Source: Rhizobium sp. CCGE531 (GTDB lineage Bacteria > Pseudomonadota > Alphaproteobacteria > Rhizobiales > Rhizobiaceae). From it: 64,000 nucleotides of DNA. Each line of letters starts with the position of its first letter. The stretch's first letter is position 1. The notes below the pieces were generated by a model that worked only from the letters and a program-made list of their open reading frames with translations, was not told the DNA's origin and searched no databases. The translations under genes were made by a program, and so were the position numbers. The stretch spans positions 597,001-661,000 of the forward strand of contig NZ_CP032684.1 of NCBI RefSeq assembly GCF_003627795.1. Reading direction: 5' to 3'. This document shows, one piece after another, positions 17,529-26,256 of the stretch.

Positions 17529-19049
17529 ATGGACAGTGGGCAGGACAAGGACGCCGCAATGAGCGGCAAGGTCGCCAAGGGCGGCCTGTCCCAGTTTTGC
17601 CGGCCCACGGGCATCTTTGGCGGCCTTTCCGGCAAGCTCCTCATCCTGACCGTTGTTTTCATTTCCGTGGCGGAAGTGCTCATCTTCGTGCCCTCCGTCG
17701 CCAATATGCGGCTGCGCTGGCTGCAGGATCGGCTGAACACGGCCGCCGCCGCCGCCATCGTCATCGACGGCCTGCAGCCGGCCGAACTGCCCCGCGCGCT
17801 GCAGAAGGAGACATTGATGGCCACCGGCACGCGGGCCATCGTTCTGCGCAAGGACGGCACCTCGCGCCTGCTGGCGACAGCCGAAATGCCGGCCTCGGTC
17901 GATGACAAATACGATCTCAGCGACGTCTCTCAGCTGACCGCGATCAAGGATGCGCTCGATACGCTGCTGTTTGGCGGTAACCGCATCATCCGTGTTTTCG
18001 GCCCCGTCGGCGGCGATGCCAATACCGGCATCGAGGTCGTGCTGAAGGATACCCGCCTGCGCAACGCAATGCTGGCCTATTCTGTCAGCGTGTTTTTCGT
18101 CTCCATCCTGATCTCGCTGTTTACGGCGACGCTGATCTTCTTTGCGATCAACCGCATGATGATACGCCCGATCCGCCGGCTGACGGACAGCATGCAGGCC
18201 TATTCGGACGATCCGGAGGATCCGGGCCGCATCCTCGTTCCCGACAGGGGAGGCGACGAGCTTGCCGTGGCCGGCCGCCATCTCGCCTCGATGCAGTCGC
18301 AGCTGCAGAAGACCTTGAAGCAGCAGAAGAATCTCGCCGCTCTTGGCCTTGCCGTTTCGAAGATCAATCACGACATGCGCAATATCCTCTCGGCCGCGCA
18401 ACTGATGTCGGATCGACTTGTCGATGTGGATGACCCGATGGTCAAGCGCTTCGCGCCGAAGCTGTTGCGCACCATCGACCGCGCAGTCGGCTATACGACC
18501 GAGGTGCTGTCCTACGGCCAGACCTCCGAGTCGGCGCCGCGCCGGCGCAAGATCCGTCTCCTCGAGCTCGTCGGCGAGGTCCGCGATATCCTCGCGATCG
18601 ATCCCGATAGCGGCATAGAATTCGCCGAGCAGCTCAGTCCGGATCTGGAGGTCGATGCCGACGGCGAGCAGTTGTTCCGCGTCATTCACAATCTCTGCCG
18701 CAATGCCCATCAGGCGCTGATCGCTTTCGGCGAGACGGATCCGGACAGCATCAGGCGCATCACGGTATTGGCCCATCGAATCGGCAGTGTCGTCAGCATC
18801 ACCGTCGATGACACAGGACCCGGCATGCCGCAGAAGGCCCGCGAAAACCTCTTCACGGCTTTCCGCGGTTCGGCCCGCTCCGGCGGCACGGGTCTTGGCC
18901 TGGCGATTGCCCGTGAACTCGTCCTTGCCCATGGCGGCACCATCGCGCTCGTCGAAAAGCCGATGGCCGGCACGCAGTTCCGCATCGAGATTCCCGACCG
19001 CCCCGTATCCCTCGATGACTACCGCAGCAGAAACCTCCAAGAAAGATGA
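17529..19049 (+). CDS. Orphan sensor histidine kinase
   Basis: A membrane histidine kinase of about 506 residues. There are two membrane segments (one near 35-55, one near 185-208) enclosing a periplasmic or extracytoplasmic sensor. A HAMP domain (RPIRRLTDSMQ) follows. The phosphoacceptor region reads KINHDMRNILSAAQLMSDRL, an HDMRN variant of the usual HExRT box. The ATPase domain has NLCRNAHQAL (N box), DDTGPGMP (G1) and GGTGLGLAI (G2). No response regulator gene lies beside it. The start could also be ATG 17559, which has a better AAGGA; a TTG at 17505 is less likely. Confidence 0.88.
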   Translation: MDSGQDKDAAMSGKVAKGGLSQFCRPTGIFGGLSGKLLILTVVFISVAEVLIFVPSVANMRLRWLQDRLNTAAAAAIVIDGLQPAELPRALQKETLMATGTRAIVLRKDGTSRLLATAEMPASVDDKYDLSDVSQLTAIKDALDTLLFGGNRIIRVFGPVGGDANTGIEVVLKDTRLRNAMLAYSVSVFFVSILISLFTATLIFFAINRMMIRPIRRLTDSMQAYSDDPEDPGRILVPDRGGDELAVAGRHLASMQSQLQKTLKQQKNLAALGLAVSKINHDMRNILSAAQLMSDRLVDVDDPMVKRFAPKLLRTIDRAVGYTTEVLSYGQTSESAPRRRKIRLLELVGEVRDILAIDPDSGIEFAEQLSPDLEVDADGEQLFRVIHNLCRNAHQALIAFGETDPDSIRRITVLAHRIGSVVSITVDDTGPGMPQKARENLFTAFRGSARSGGTGLGLAIARELVLAHGGTIALVEKPMAGTQFRIEIPDRPVSLDDYRSRNLQER

Positions 19050-19174
19050 TTGTTTTCAGGTGCTTGGCGTCAATATGCACGAAAATCGCGATCTTTTTCA
19101 CAAATCCACTTGCATTCCCTCAAGGGACCCTTTAGAGAACCGCCCACGCCAACGGTTTCTTCCGTTTCGGCCAC

Positions 19175-19251
19175 GCACCCGTAGCTCAGCTGGATAGAGC
19201 ACCAGACTACGAATCTGGGGGTCAGGAGTTCGAATCTCTTCGGGTGCGCCA
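19175..19251 (+). tRNA. tRNA-Arg (anticodon ACG)
   Basis: Acceptor arms GCACCCG / CGGGTGC, the D-arm with TAGCTCAGCTGGATAGAGC, the anticodon stem CCAGA/TCTGG with loop CTACGAA, and the T-arm with GTTCGAATC are all present. A discriminator G is followed by an encoded CCA. Anticodon ACG (read as ICG) decodes CGU/CGC/CGA. Confidence 0.97.
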
Positions 19252-19378
19252 TTTTCTTCTTCCCATTTCGACGTCCGGCTTTGCCCTCTCCAGAGGCATT
19301 GCGTTTCCCGAACATTCACCGTCAGGCGAGTGTCGATCGGCCATTCTGCTTTGCAGTTGGCAGTTCCTTGAGCATCGG

Positions 19379-20935
19379 TCAGCCAGGGCGCTTCGTACCC
19401 TGCCCATGATCCGCCTTCAGCGGCAATTCCGGCAGAAACAGCAGTGCGATCAGCGCCAGCGCAACGATGGCCGTTCCCGTTGCGAATGTCATGGCGATCG
19501 CGTGGCGATAGAGTGCTATTGCCGCGGCATGAGCCTCGGGGGAGGCGGTCGCGAGCTGCTTCAGGCCGGCTTCGGTCAATGACGATATGTGGATGCCATC
19601 CAGCGGGCCGCCGGCATTCTGCACGCGGTAGGCCAGGATGGCGCCGGAGCCGGTGACTCCGATGAGGCCGCCGAGCGAGCGGAAGAAGGCAAGTGTTGCG
19701 GTCCCGACGCCGCGATGGGCAAGCGGCAGGGCATTCTGCACGGCGATCGTCATCGTGGGCATGACAAGCCCGAGCCCGAGGCCGAGGGCGAAGATCATGG
19801 GCTCGATGATCCAGAAGCCCTGGCTGGTGGCCGCAGCCCAGGCAAGAACGGCGAAGGCCGCCGTTGCCAGGCTGAGGCCGCAAAGCTGCGCCGGCTTGTA
19901 GCGCCCGAAGCGATGCAGCAGCACGCGCCCGTTAAACATTGAGGAGATGACGAAACCAACCATCAGCGGTCCGGTCAGAAGGCCGGATTGCGAGGGACTG
20001 ACACCCAGGACCATCTGGAAGAACAGTGGAAAGAACAGGCTCGCGCCGAGCATGCCCATGAAGGTAAGGGCGAGCACGAGGCAGGCCACGACGAACAGCT
20101 GGTTGCGGAAGAGATCGGGTGGCAGCACCGGCTCGGGCTCGCGCCGGATATGCAGGATGAAAAAGACGAAAAGGACGAGCGCTACGGCGGAAAGGCCGAA
20201 GATCTCGGGCGAGTTCCAGGCCCATTCATTGCCGCCGAGTGCGAGCACCAGCAGGAAGCTCGTCGTGCAGCCGGTCAGCAGCGCCGCGCCGAGATAGTCG
20301 ATGTGGCGGCTGCGCGCCTGATGCGGCCGCTTCAGTGCGCGGCCGATCATGACGAGGGCGACGGCGCCGATCGGCAGGTTGACGTAGAAGATCCAATGCC
20401 ACGACAGGAGATCGGTGATGATGCCGCCGACGATCGGGCCGATGACGCTGCAGACGGCGAAGACGGCCGCGATCGAGCCCTGATTGCGCCCGCGTCTTGC
20501 CGGCGGCACGAGGTCGCCGATGATGATCTGCGCCAGCGGCAGCAATCCGCCGGCACCGATGCCCTGGATCGCCCGGAAGATGATGAGCTGCATGAGCGTC
20601 TGCGCCATGCCGCTCAGCACCGAACCCAAAAGGAAGATGAGGATCGCCGCGTAGATCATCGGCTTGCGGCCGTACTGGTCGCTGAGCTTGCCATAGAGCG
20701 GCATGGTGCTGGTCGAGGCGAGCACATAGGCGCTGACGACCCAGGACAGATGCGTCAACCCGCCGAGATCGCTGACGATGCGCGGCAGCGCGGTCGCGAC
20801 GATGCTCTGGTCGATGGCGCCGAGGCCGAGAACGATCATCAGGCCGAATATGACGGCGCGGATCTCGCGGCGATCGGGCTGATCGACCGTTGTCGGCACC
20901 GGCCGGGGAGCGGTGTTTATGCTTTCTGCGTTCAT
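19379..20935 (-). CDS. DHA2-family (EmrB/QacA) MFS drug efflux transporter
   Basis: A 518-residue transporter with about 14 membrane segments. The DHA2 motifs are GLGAIDQSIVATALPRI in helix 1, GKLSDQYGRKPM between helices 2 and 3 and RAIQGIGAGGLLPLAQ in helix 4. Its start overlaps the stop of the upstream marR gene (ATGA), so the pair is a regulator-pump operon. The pump would export toxic organic compounds by proton exchange. Upstream in-frame residues before 20935 lie inside marR and are rejected. Confidence 0.92.
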   Translation of the reverse strand: MNAESINTAPRPVPTTVDQPDRREIRAVIFGLMIVLGLGAIDQSIVATALPRIVSDLGGLTHLSWVVSAYVLASTSTMPLYGKLSDQYGRKPMIYAAILIFLLGSVLSGMAQTLMQLIIFRAIQGIGAGGLLPLAQIIIGDLVPPARRGRNQGSIAAVFAVCSVIGPIVGGIITDLLSWHWIFYVNLPIGAVALVMIGRALKRPHQARSRHIDYLGAALLTGCTTSFLLVLALGGNEWAWNSPEIFGLSAVALVLFVFFILHIRREPEPVLPPDLFRNQLFVVACLVLALTFMGMLGASLFFPLFFQMVLGVSPSQSGLLTGPLMVGFVISSMFNGRVLLHRFGRYKPAQLCGLSLATAAFAVLAWAAATSQGFWIIEPMIFALGLGLGLVMPTMTIAVQNALPLAHRGVGTATLAFFRSLGGLIGVTGSGAILAYRVQNAGGPLDGIHISSLTEAGLKQLATASPEAHAAAIALYRHAIAMTFATGTAIVALALIALLFLPELPLKADHGQGTKRPG

Positions 20936-21381
20936 TGACCGATCTCCATGAGCGGTTCGATTGCGGCACGGATGGCATCGCGCTGTTGAGGCGACAGTTT
21001 GACGAGCTCCGCGGCGAGCCAATCGGTTCGCCGCTGCTTCAGGCGGCGAATGAATTCCTGCCCCTTCTCGGTGGCAATCAGACCATTGCGGCGCCGATCG
21101 TTCGGATCGGGCTCCGCGCGCGCGATGAGGCCATCCCGCTCCATGGCTTTCACATGCCCTGATATCGTCGGTCCACGCAGCCTCTCCATCCGCGCCAGCT
21201 CGGCAACGCCGATGCCCGGTTGGCGAATGATGGCGACCAGCAGCAGGGCGTGCAGCGGCGACAGCCCAGCCTCGTCGCTCTCGCGTCGCAATTGCCGGTA
21301 TAGACGATGGAGGGCAGGCCGCAGCGCTTCGGCGAGCGCATAGGCATCTTCGATCCCGTGATGGCGGTCGGCTTTGCTCAT
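20932..21381 (-). CDS. MarR-family transcriptional regulator
   Basis: A 149-residue winged-helix regulator. The HTH is IGVAELARMERLRGPTISGHVKAMERDGLI and the wing DPNDRRRNGLIATEKG contains the conserved DxRR. It probably represses itself and the downstream efflux pump, releasing on binding of a phenolic or drug-like ligand. An imperfect palindrome at 21401-21423 is the likely operator. Confidence 0.92.
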   Translation of the reverse strand: MSKADRHHGIEDAYALAEALRPALHRLYRQLRRESDEAGLSPLHALLLVAIIRQPGIGVAELARMERLRGPTISGHVKAMERDGLIARAEPDPNDRRRNGLIATEKGQEFIRRLKQRRTDWLAAELVKLSPQQRDAIRAAIEPLMEIGQ

Positions 21382-21400
21382 CGAGCCTCGCTTATCAGTA

Positions 21401-21423
21401 TATAGGTAGGCTTCCTATCTATA
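21401..21423. promoter_or_regulatory. Probable MarR operator
   Basis: TATAGGTAGG and CCTATCTATA are reverse complements with one mismatch and a 3-base spacer, about 20 bases upstream of the marR start. A second half-site ATAGACCTAT follows immediately. Confidence 0.55.
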
Positions 21424-21528
21424 GACCTATCGCGTGAGATGTACTTGCGCAAGCGATAATATTATGAAACATTTTCAATCATTGCGCGTCGTCCGATCGT
21501 ATTGCGACTTGCAAGGAGGAGAAGAGCT

Positions 21529-22005
21529 GTGAAACGTTTCCTGACAACCGTGACAGTGACTGCCCTGAGTACCCTGCTTAGCATTACCTCTTTCGATCCG
21601 GCCGCGGCAGCGCCGATCCAACCCCTGATCCAGCCGGCAATCCAGCAAACGGAAAGCCAGCCGGCCGGCGTGACCGAAGTGCAATATCGCCACCACAACC
21701 GGCACTATCGCCGGCACTACCGTCCGCATTATCGGCCGCACTACCGTCCGCATTATCGCCCGGGCTATTGGCATGGGCATCGCGGCTATCACTATGCCCG
21801 TCCAGGCTACCGGCGCTATAGCGATGGCTGGTGGTATCCGATGGCCGCTTTCACCGCCGGCGCAATCATCGGCGGAGCCGTCGCCAATCCGCCTCGCGGC
21901 AGTGCCCACGTTCGCTGGTGCGCGGGCCGGTATAAGACATACCGCGCTTCCGATAACACCTATCAGCCGACCAACGGCCCGCGCCGCCAGTGCGTAGGCC
22001 CGTGA
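21529..22005 (+). CDS. BA14K-family secreted protein with His/Tyr/Arg repeats
   Basis: A 158-residue exported protein. A signal peptide (about 1-29, ending AAAA) is followed by a repeat region [20 protein letters not shown], a hydrophobic segment ([16 protein letters not shown]) and the C-terminal BA14K signature [18 protein letters not shown]...RRQC. Brucella BA14K is an immunoreactive, lectin-like surface protein. The start is GTG with AAGGAGGAG eight bases before it; an in-frame TTG at 21502 lies upstream of that site and is rejected. Confidence 0.88.
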   Translation: MKRFLTTVTVTALSTLLSITSFDPAAAAPIQPLIQPAIQQTESQPAGVTEVQYRHHNRHYRRHYRPHYRPHYRPHYRPGYWHGHRGYHYARPGYRRYSDGWWYPMAAFTAGAIIGGAVANPPRGSAHVRWCAGRYKTYRASDNTYQPTNGPRRQCVGP

Positions 22006-22022
22006 TGTGACCGCCGTTCGAT

Positions 22023-22045
22023 CCCTCCCTGCCGAGCAGGGAGGG
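22023..22045 (+). terminator. Terminator of the BA14K gene
   Basis: CCCTCCCTGC and GCAGGGAGGG form a perfect 10-bp stem with loop CGA, followed by GTTGTTTC. It stands between converging genes. Confidence 0.75.
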
Positions 22046-22051
22046 GTTGTT

Positions 22052-22978
22052 TCAGGCGGCCGCGGTCAACTGCTCCGAAACATCCCACAGCCGCCGCCAG
22101 ATGGCTTTGTCGCGGGCGTGCGAAGCGATCTTGGCGCGCACTGGCGGGCCCCTGAGTTCGTAAAAACCATTGGGGCCATACATGGCGCCGCCCTCCGCCG
22201 TGGGCGAGGTGGCGGCAAAGAGCGTCGGCAGGGCGCCGGCCGCTGCCGTATGCGATAGAAGCGGCCCCAGCAATCTCGTCATGATTTCGAGGCTGCCGGC
22301 CCGATCGCGGCCCATGCGTGGACCGGTGGTCTGCAGGCCAGTCGCAGCGTAGCCGGGATGGGCGGCAATGCTTTTCAGCTTCCAGCCTTCGGCGCGGGCG
22401 ACGCGGTCGAGCTCCAGGCTGAACAGCAGCGTTGCCAGCTTCGATTGGCAATAGGCGGACCAGGACCGATAGCGCCCGCGCCACTGCAGATCGTCGAAAT
22501 TGATCCTGCCGCTGCGATGGGCCAGGCTGCTGACAGTGACGACGCGCGGACTGTCGGCCTCGAAAACCTTCGGCAACAGCCGCATCGTCCAGGCGAAATG
22601 TCCGATATGATTGGCGCCCATCTGCATCTCGAAACCGTCTTCCGTCTCATGCCGATCGGGAATGGCCATGACACCGGCATTGTTGATGAGCAGATCGATA
22701 CGCGGCACGGCGGCGGCGATGCGGCCCGCGGTACGGGCGACGGAATCGAGGCTGGCGAGATCCAGCGGTTCGAACGTGACGTCCGCCGCCGGTGTTGCCG
22801 CGCGGATCTTGGCGAGCGCTTCATTGGCCTTGGTCTCGTTGCGCGAGGCGATGATGACCTTTGCGCCGGCGCCCGCCAGAGCCTTTGCCGCCTCGTAGCC
22901 TATACCGCTGTTGGCGCCCGTGATGACTGCGATGCGGCCTGTCTGCGACGGGATATCCTTCACTGTCCAGTCTGGCAT
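22052..22978 (-). CDS. Short-chain dehydrogenase/reductase (retinol-dehydrogenase-like)
   Basis: A 308-residue SDR. The cofactor site is TGANSGIGYEAAKAL, the NNAGVM motif is present, and the catalytic Tyr-Lys appears as YCQSKLATLLF with an upstream serine in VVTVSSLAHRSG. The length and pattern match the WW-domain oxidoreductase/retinol dehydrogenase-like SDRs of bacteria. The ATG has AGGAG at good spacing. The gene is monocistronic and the substrate is unknown. Confidence 0.9.
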   Translation of the reverse strand: MPDWTVKDIPSQTGRIAVITGANSGIGYEAAKALAGAGAKVIIASRNETKANEALAKIRAATPAADVTFEPLDLASLDSVARTAGRIAAAVPRIDLLINNAGVMAIPDRHETEDGFEMQMGANHIGHFAWTMRLLPKVFEADSPRVVTVSSLAHRSGRINFDDLQWRGRYRSWSAYCQSKLATLLFSLELDRVARAEGWKLKSIAAHPGYAATGLQTTGPRMGRDRAGSLEIMTRLLGPLLSHTAAAGALPTLFAATSPTAEGGAMYGPNGFYELRGPPVRAKIASHARDKAIWRRLWDVSEQLTAAA

Positions 22979-23205
22979 TGCGGAACTCCTGTAAAGAGAT
23001 TGGCATTGCCCATTGTATCTGGTGATTTCTATACTAAATGCAAGTTTGCAATAGATGAAAATATGTAAGCGCGAAATCCACGGTCACGCCTGCATTATCA
23101 ACGATTTCGACGGCCTGATGGCGCGGTATGCCTTTGAATTGCCACGCTGCTCGGTCCTCATCGTTTCCACATATGGTATCGTGGCCGAAGATTGGATTTT
23201 GCGGA

Positions 23206-23904
23206 ATGACGACAAAGACCTCATGCGCTGATTTTGTGCAGTTCTTCCGCTCCTGGGTCAGCAATCCCCTGCGCGTTGCCGCGGTTGCGCCTTCGGGCGA
23301 GCGGCTGGCGAGATTGATGACGCAGGAGATCGAGCCGCTCGACGGGCCGATCCTCGAGCTCGGGCCGGGCACGGGTGTCTTCACACGCGCGTTGCTGGCG
23401 CGTGGCATTCCGGAAGGCGCGCTCACGCTCATAGAGTTCGGCGAGGAATTTGCCGCTCGATTGCGCGGGCGCTTTCCCGAAGCGCGGGTAGTGCATATGG
23501 ATGCGGCGCAGCTTGGCCAATGCGGCCTTTTCGATGAAGCGCCTTTCGGCGCCGTCGTCAGCGGTTTGCCGCTGCTGTCCATGCCGCCTTCGAAAGTCGC
23601 GGCCATCGTCGGCGGCGCCTTCGAAACGATGAAACCCGGAGGGGCCTTCTATCAGTTCACCTATGGCCCGCGCTGTCCGGTGCAAAAGTCGATGCTGGAA
23701 AGTCTCGGGCTGAAGGCAACGCGCATCGGCGGCACGGTACGCAACATTCCGCCCGCCGGCGTCTACAGGATATCGCGGCAAAATCCGCTGGAACTCTCGA
23801 TCAATGGTTCCAAATATCGTAGCACCGTAGAGGGTGTCGGAATCACTGCATTGATGCCGGAAGCCGGCCATGCCGGTACGGGGCGGCCCGAAGCAAATGC
23901 GTAG
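23206..23904 (+). CDS. Class I SAM-dependent methyltransferase (PmtA-like)
   Basis: A 232-residue methyltransferase. Motif I is ILELGPGTGVFTRALLARG, followed by TLIEFGEEFAARL (the acidic end of strand 2) and VVHMDAAQL. The N-terminal FFRSWVSNPLRVAAVAPSG and the central SGLPLLSMP resemble the Sinorhizobium-type phospholipid N-methyltransferase PmtA, which makes phosphatidylcholine, and also rRNA adenine dimethylase-like proteins. The start at 23206 is preferred because homology begins there, though its ribosome-binding site is poor. A TetR gene follows after 12 bases. Confidence 0.78.
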   Translation: MTTKTSCADFVQFFRSWVSNPLRVAAVAPSGERLARLMTQEIEPLDGPILELGPGTGVFTRALLARGIPEGALTLIEFGEEFAARLRGRFPEARVVHMDAAQLGQCGLFDEAPFGAVVSGLPLLSMPPSKVAAIVGGAFETMKPGGAFYQFTYGPRCPVQKSMLESLGLKATRIGGTVRNIPPAGVYRISRQNPLELSINGSKYRSTVEGVGITALMPEAGHAGTGRPEANA

Positions 23905-23916
23905 CAGGGGTAGTGG

Positions 23917-24570
23917 ATGGCGGAAAAGCCGGATGTGGATATCGCGGTGAAGGAAGGCCGGCGCGAGCGCAAGCGCCGTCAGACCCGCGAACGCATCGAA
24001 TCCGTCGCCCTGAAACTCTTTCTCGAGCGTGGCTTCGATGCCACCACCATCGAGGATATCACCGAAGCCGCCGACGTTTCCAAGCGCAGTTTCTTCGATT
24101 ACTTCCCCAGCAAGGAGGATGTAGTCACCGCCTGGCAGGATAGTTTCTCCGGCGAGCTCATTCATGCCGTGGCTGCCCAGCCACCGGATGCCTCTCTTTT
24201 CGAGGTCGTCGAGGCAGCCATCCATGCTGCCCTTCGCGCCGCCACGGCGGATCCCCAGCGCCTCGCGCTGGTGGCCTTGATCAGCGACACCCCGGCGCTC
24301 CGCGCGCGTGATCAGCTGAAATACGTCAAGCTGGAAAGGAAGCTTGCGGACGCCCTGCATGCCCGCGGGCGTGGCGGCGAGGAAGAGCGTTTCCGCTTGA
24401 GCATCCTCGCGGCGGTCGTCGTCACCATGCTGCGTGTGGGCGGCGAGCGTTGGAGCGCGGCTCGGCAGACGGTTTCGCTGGAAGAATTCGCGGAGAACAT
24501 GTTCGACGAGCTTTGGACGGCACTTGCCGATCTTGGCGGACAGGCTGAGATCCGTACACGCACCACTTGA
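23917..24570 (+). CDS. TetR/AcrR-family regulator
   Basis: A 217-residue regulator. The N-terminal HTH reads RERIESVALKLFLERGFDATTIEDITEAADVSKRSFFDYFPSKEDVV, with a MftR/AcrR-like C-terminal ligand domain. An AGGGG site precedes the ATG. It lies between the methyltransferase and the aldo/keto reductase, all on the plus strand. Either neighbour could be its target; no palindrome decides this. Confidence 0.9.
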   Translation: MAEKPDVDIAVKEGRRERKRRQTRERIESVALKLFLERGFDATTIEDITEAADVSKRSFFDYFPSKEDVVTAWQDSFSGELIHAVAAQPPDASLFEVVEAAIHAALRAATADPQRLALVALISDTPALRARDQLKYVKLERKLADALHARGRGGEEERFRLSILAAVVVTMLRVGGERWSAARQTVSLEEFAENMFDELWTALADLGGQAEIRTRTT

Positions 24571-24814
24571 TCTCGATCCGGGTGATGTAGCCGGCGGCGA
24601 TCGCGGCCGATCGCAAATGAAGCGCGAACGCTTGCGGACTGTGTATTCATCTCGCTGCCGCGCATTGTACAAGTCGCGATGCTGCCCCATGTAGTATCGG
24701 TCGCGACGCCCATTCTCTCCCTCGCGAAAAATTCGATTTGCCCGTCAAATCTCGGCTCCTCCCCGGATGCCGAAACGCAAAACACATTTCAGACCAGCAA
24801 AAGGGACTATAACC

Positions 24815-25696
24815 ATGTCAGCATTCGATGCAGCCAAGTCCGGTCAGTTCAAGATCGGCGGTGACCTCCCCGTTCATCGTCTCGGTTTCGGTGCCATGCG
24901 CATCACCGGTGCCGGGATCTGGGGCGAGCCCGAAGACCATGACGAAGCCGTCCGCACGCTGAGGCGCCTGCCGGAACTCGGCATCAATTTCATCGATACG
25001 GCAGACTCCTATGGCCCGGACGTCTCCGAACGCTTGATCAAGGAGGCGCTCCACCCCTATGGCCACGGTCTCGTCGTCGCGACCAAGGGCGGGCTCACCC
25101 GCACAGGTCCGAACGTATGGGTGCCTTTGGGCCGTCCCGAATATCTGATCCAGCAAGCGCACAAGAGCCTGCACAATCTCGGCGTTGACCGCATCGATCT
25201 CTGGCAGCTCCATCGCATCGACCCCAAGGTGCCGGCGGCTGAGCAATTCGACGCCGTGAAATCGTTGCTGGATGACGGTATCATCCGCCATGCCGGCTTG
25301 AGCGAAGTCTCCGTTGCCGACATCGAGGAAGCATCGAAGCGTTTCAAGGTGGTGACGGTGCAGAACCGCTACAATCTGGTCGATCGCACCAGCGAAGACG
25401 TGCTCGACTATTGCGAAAGGCATGGCATCGGCTTCATTCCCTGGTTCCCGCTGGCCGCCGGCGATCTCGCCAAGGAAGGCTCGCTGCTCGACAGCATTGC
25501 CAGGAAGCACAATGCCGCGCCGAGCCAGATCGCGCTTGCCTGGGTGCTGAAGCGCAGCCCGGTTATGCTGCCCATCCCCGGAACGGGCAAGGTCAAGCAC
25601 CTCGAGGAAAACACCGCGGCGGTCGATATCGTCCTTTCCGACGAGGAGTTTGCCGCGCTGGACGCCGAAGGCAAGAAGGCGTTCAAGGCGGCCTGA
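24815..25696 (+). CDS. Aldo/keto reductase
   Basis: A 293-residue (beta/alpha)8 NADPH-dependent oxidoreductase. The catalytic tetrad is visible: Asp and Tyr in [11 protein letters not shown], Lys in VVATKGG and His in DLWQLHRID. The C-terminal [13 protein letters not shown] binds the cofactor 2'-phosphate. The start at 24815 is chosen because the family begins with [17 protein letters not shown] hairpin at about 25711-25738 may end the transcript. The substrate is unknown. Confidence 0.92.
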   Translation: MSAFDAAKSGQFKIGGDLPVHRLGFGAMRITGAGIWGEPEDHDEAVRTLRRLPELGINFIDTADSYGPDVSERLIKEALHPYGHGLVVATKGGLTRTGPNVWVPLGRPEYLIQQAHKSLHNLGVDRIDLWQLHRIDPKVPAAEQFDAVKSLLDDGIIRHAGLSEVSVADIEEASKRFKVVTVQNRYNLVDRTSEDVLDYCERHGIGFIPWFPLAAGDLAKEGSLLDSIARKHNAAPSQIALAWVLKRSPVMLPIPGTGKVKHLEENTAAVDIVLSDEEFAALDAEGKKAFKAA

Positions 25697-25710
25697 GCCG
25701 AAAATTGTTT

Positions 25711-25738
25711 GGCCGGAGGGGCATGTGCTCCCCCGGCC
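25711..25738 (+). terminator. Hairpin downstream of the aldo/keto reductase gene
   Basis: GGCCGGAGGGG pairs with CTCCCCCGGCC with one mismatch. No clear T-run follows, so this is a probable but not certain terminator. The rest of 25739-25960 up to the small RNA holds no convincing gene. Confidence 0.45.
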
Positions 25739-25970
25739 GAGAGGTTGCCGAGGTGTCGGCCCGGCGCGACTTCCTTGCAAAAGCGGCCATCACAATCATG
25801 TGAATCACAGGTTTCGGCAAATTTCGACTGGAAAATAGGCGATAAAATGCCCAAATTGCCGGTGCTATGCGGGATTTTTGGCCTATGCGCATAAAAGCAA
25901 TGCGCTTAGCGCATTGCTGCATTGCGAAAGCCGATCTGTTCATCCCGACCCTCTCGTTATATCTATTTGT

Positions 25971-26090
25971 TCGAAGGCAGCGCACTCCTCCTCCCAGCGC
26001 TCCTTCAATGATTGGCAACACTCCTCCTCCCAGTTGCCAATCCGGATCAAGAGCCCGATGCATCCTCCTCCCGCATCGGGCTCTTTTTTA
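25971..26090 (+). ncRNA. Small RNA with three anti-Shine-Dalgarno loops (alpha-r14 / NfeR1-like)
   Basis: Three consecutive stem-loops each expose CCTCCTCCC. Stem 1 is GAAGG-AGCGC with GCGCT-CCTTC (25973-26006). Stem 2 is GATTGGCAAC with GTTGCCAATC (26010-26042). Stem 3 is AGCCCGATGC with GCATCGGGCT (26052-26082), followed by TTTTTTATTTT, a strong Rho-independent terminator. The loops are perfect complements of ribosome-binding sites. This is the architecture described for the rhizobial alpha-r14 family (Sinorhizobium NfeR1/Smr14C), trans-acting riboregulators. A -10-like TATATC lies at about 25959-25964. The 5' end is inferred; the 3' end is well defined. Confidence 0.85.
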
Positions 26091-26256
26091 TTTTCAGCCC
26101 GATTATCAGTTAGCGGTGTTGGACGATAGCGTTGCGCCTTTGCAATGCCGTCGCGAATTAGCATCGCGTCATGAGCCAAAGAACCGCTGGAGCCGCTTGC
26201 GCCGTGGATATGCATGCGTAGAGTGGCGCAACATTCTGGCGGTAAGGAAAGGTTGC

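Noticed and set aside
17463..19040. 525-codon minus-strand frame
   Set aside because: Antisense shadow of the histidine kinase gene; low-information His/Arg/Asp-rich translation.
19175..19378. Integration of a mobile element at tRNA-Arg
   Set aside because: No integrase gene or duplicated tRNA end was seen in the neighbourhood.
23221..24690. 489-codon minus-strand frame
   Set aside because: Antisense of the methyltransferase and TetR genes, which have intact motifs.
25867..26256. N-terminal extension of the hydrolase through the small RNA
   Set aside because: The region has a strong terminator and conserved hairpins; the lipoprotein signal begins at 26257 with its own ribosome-binding site.
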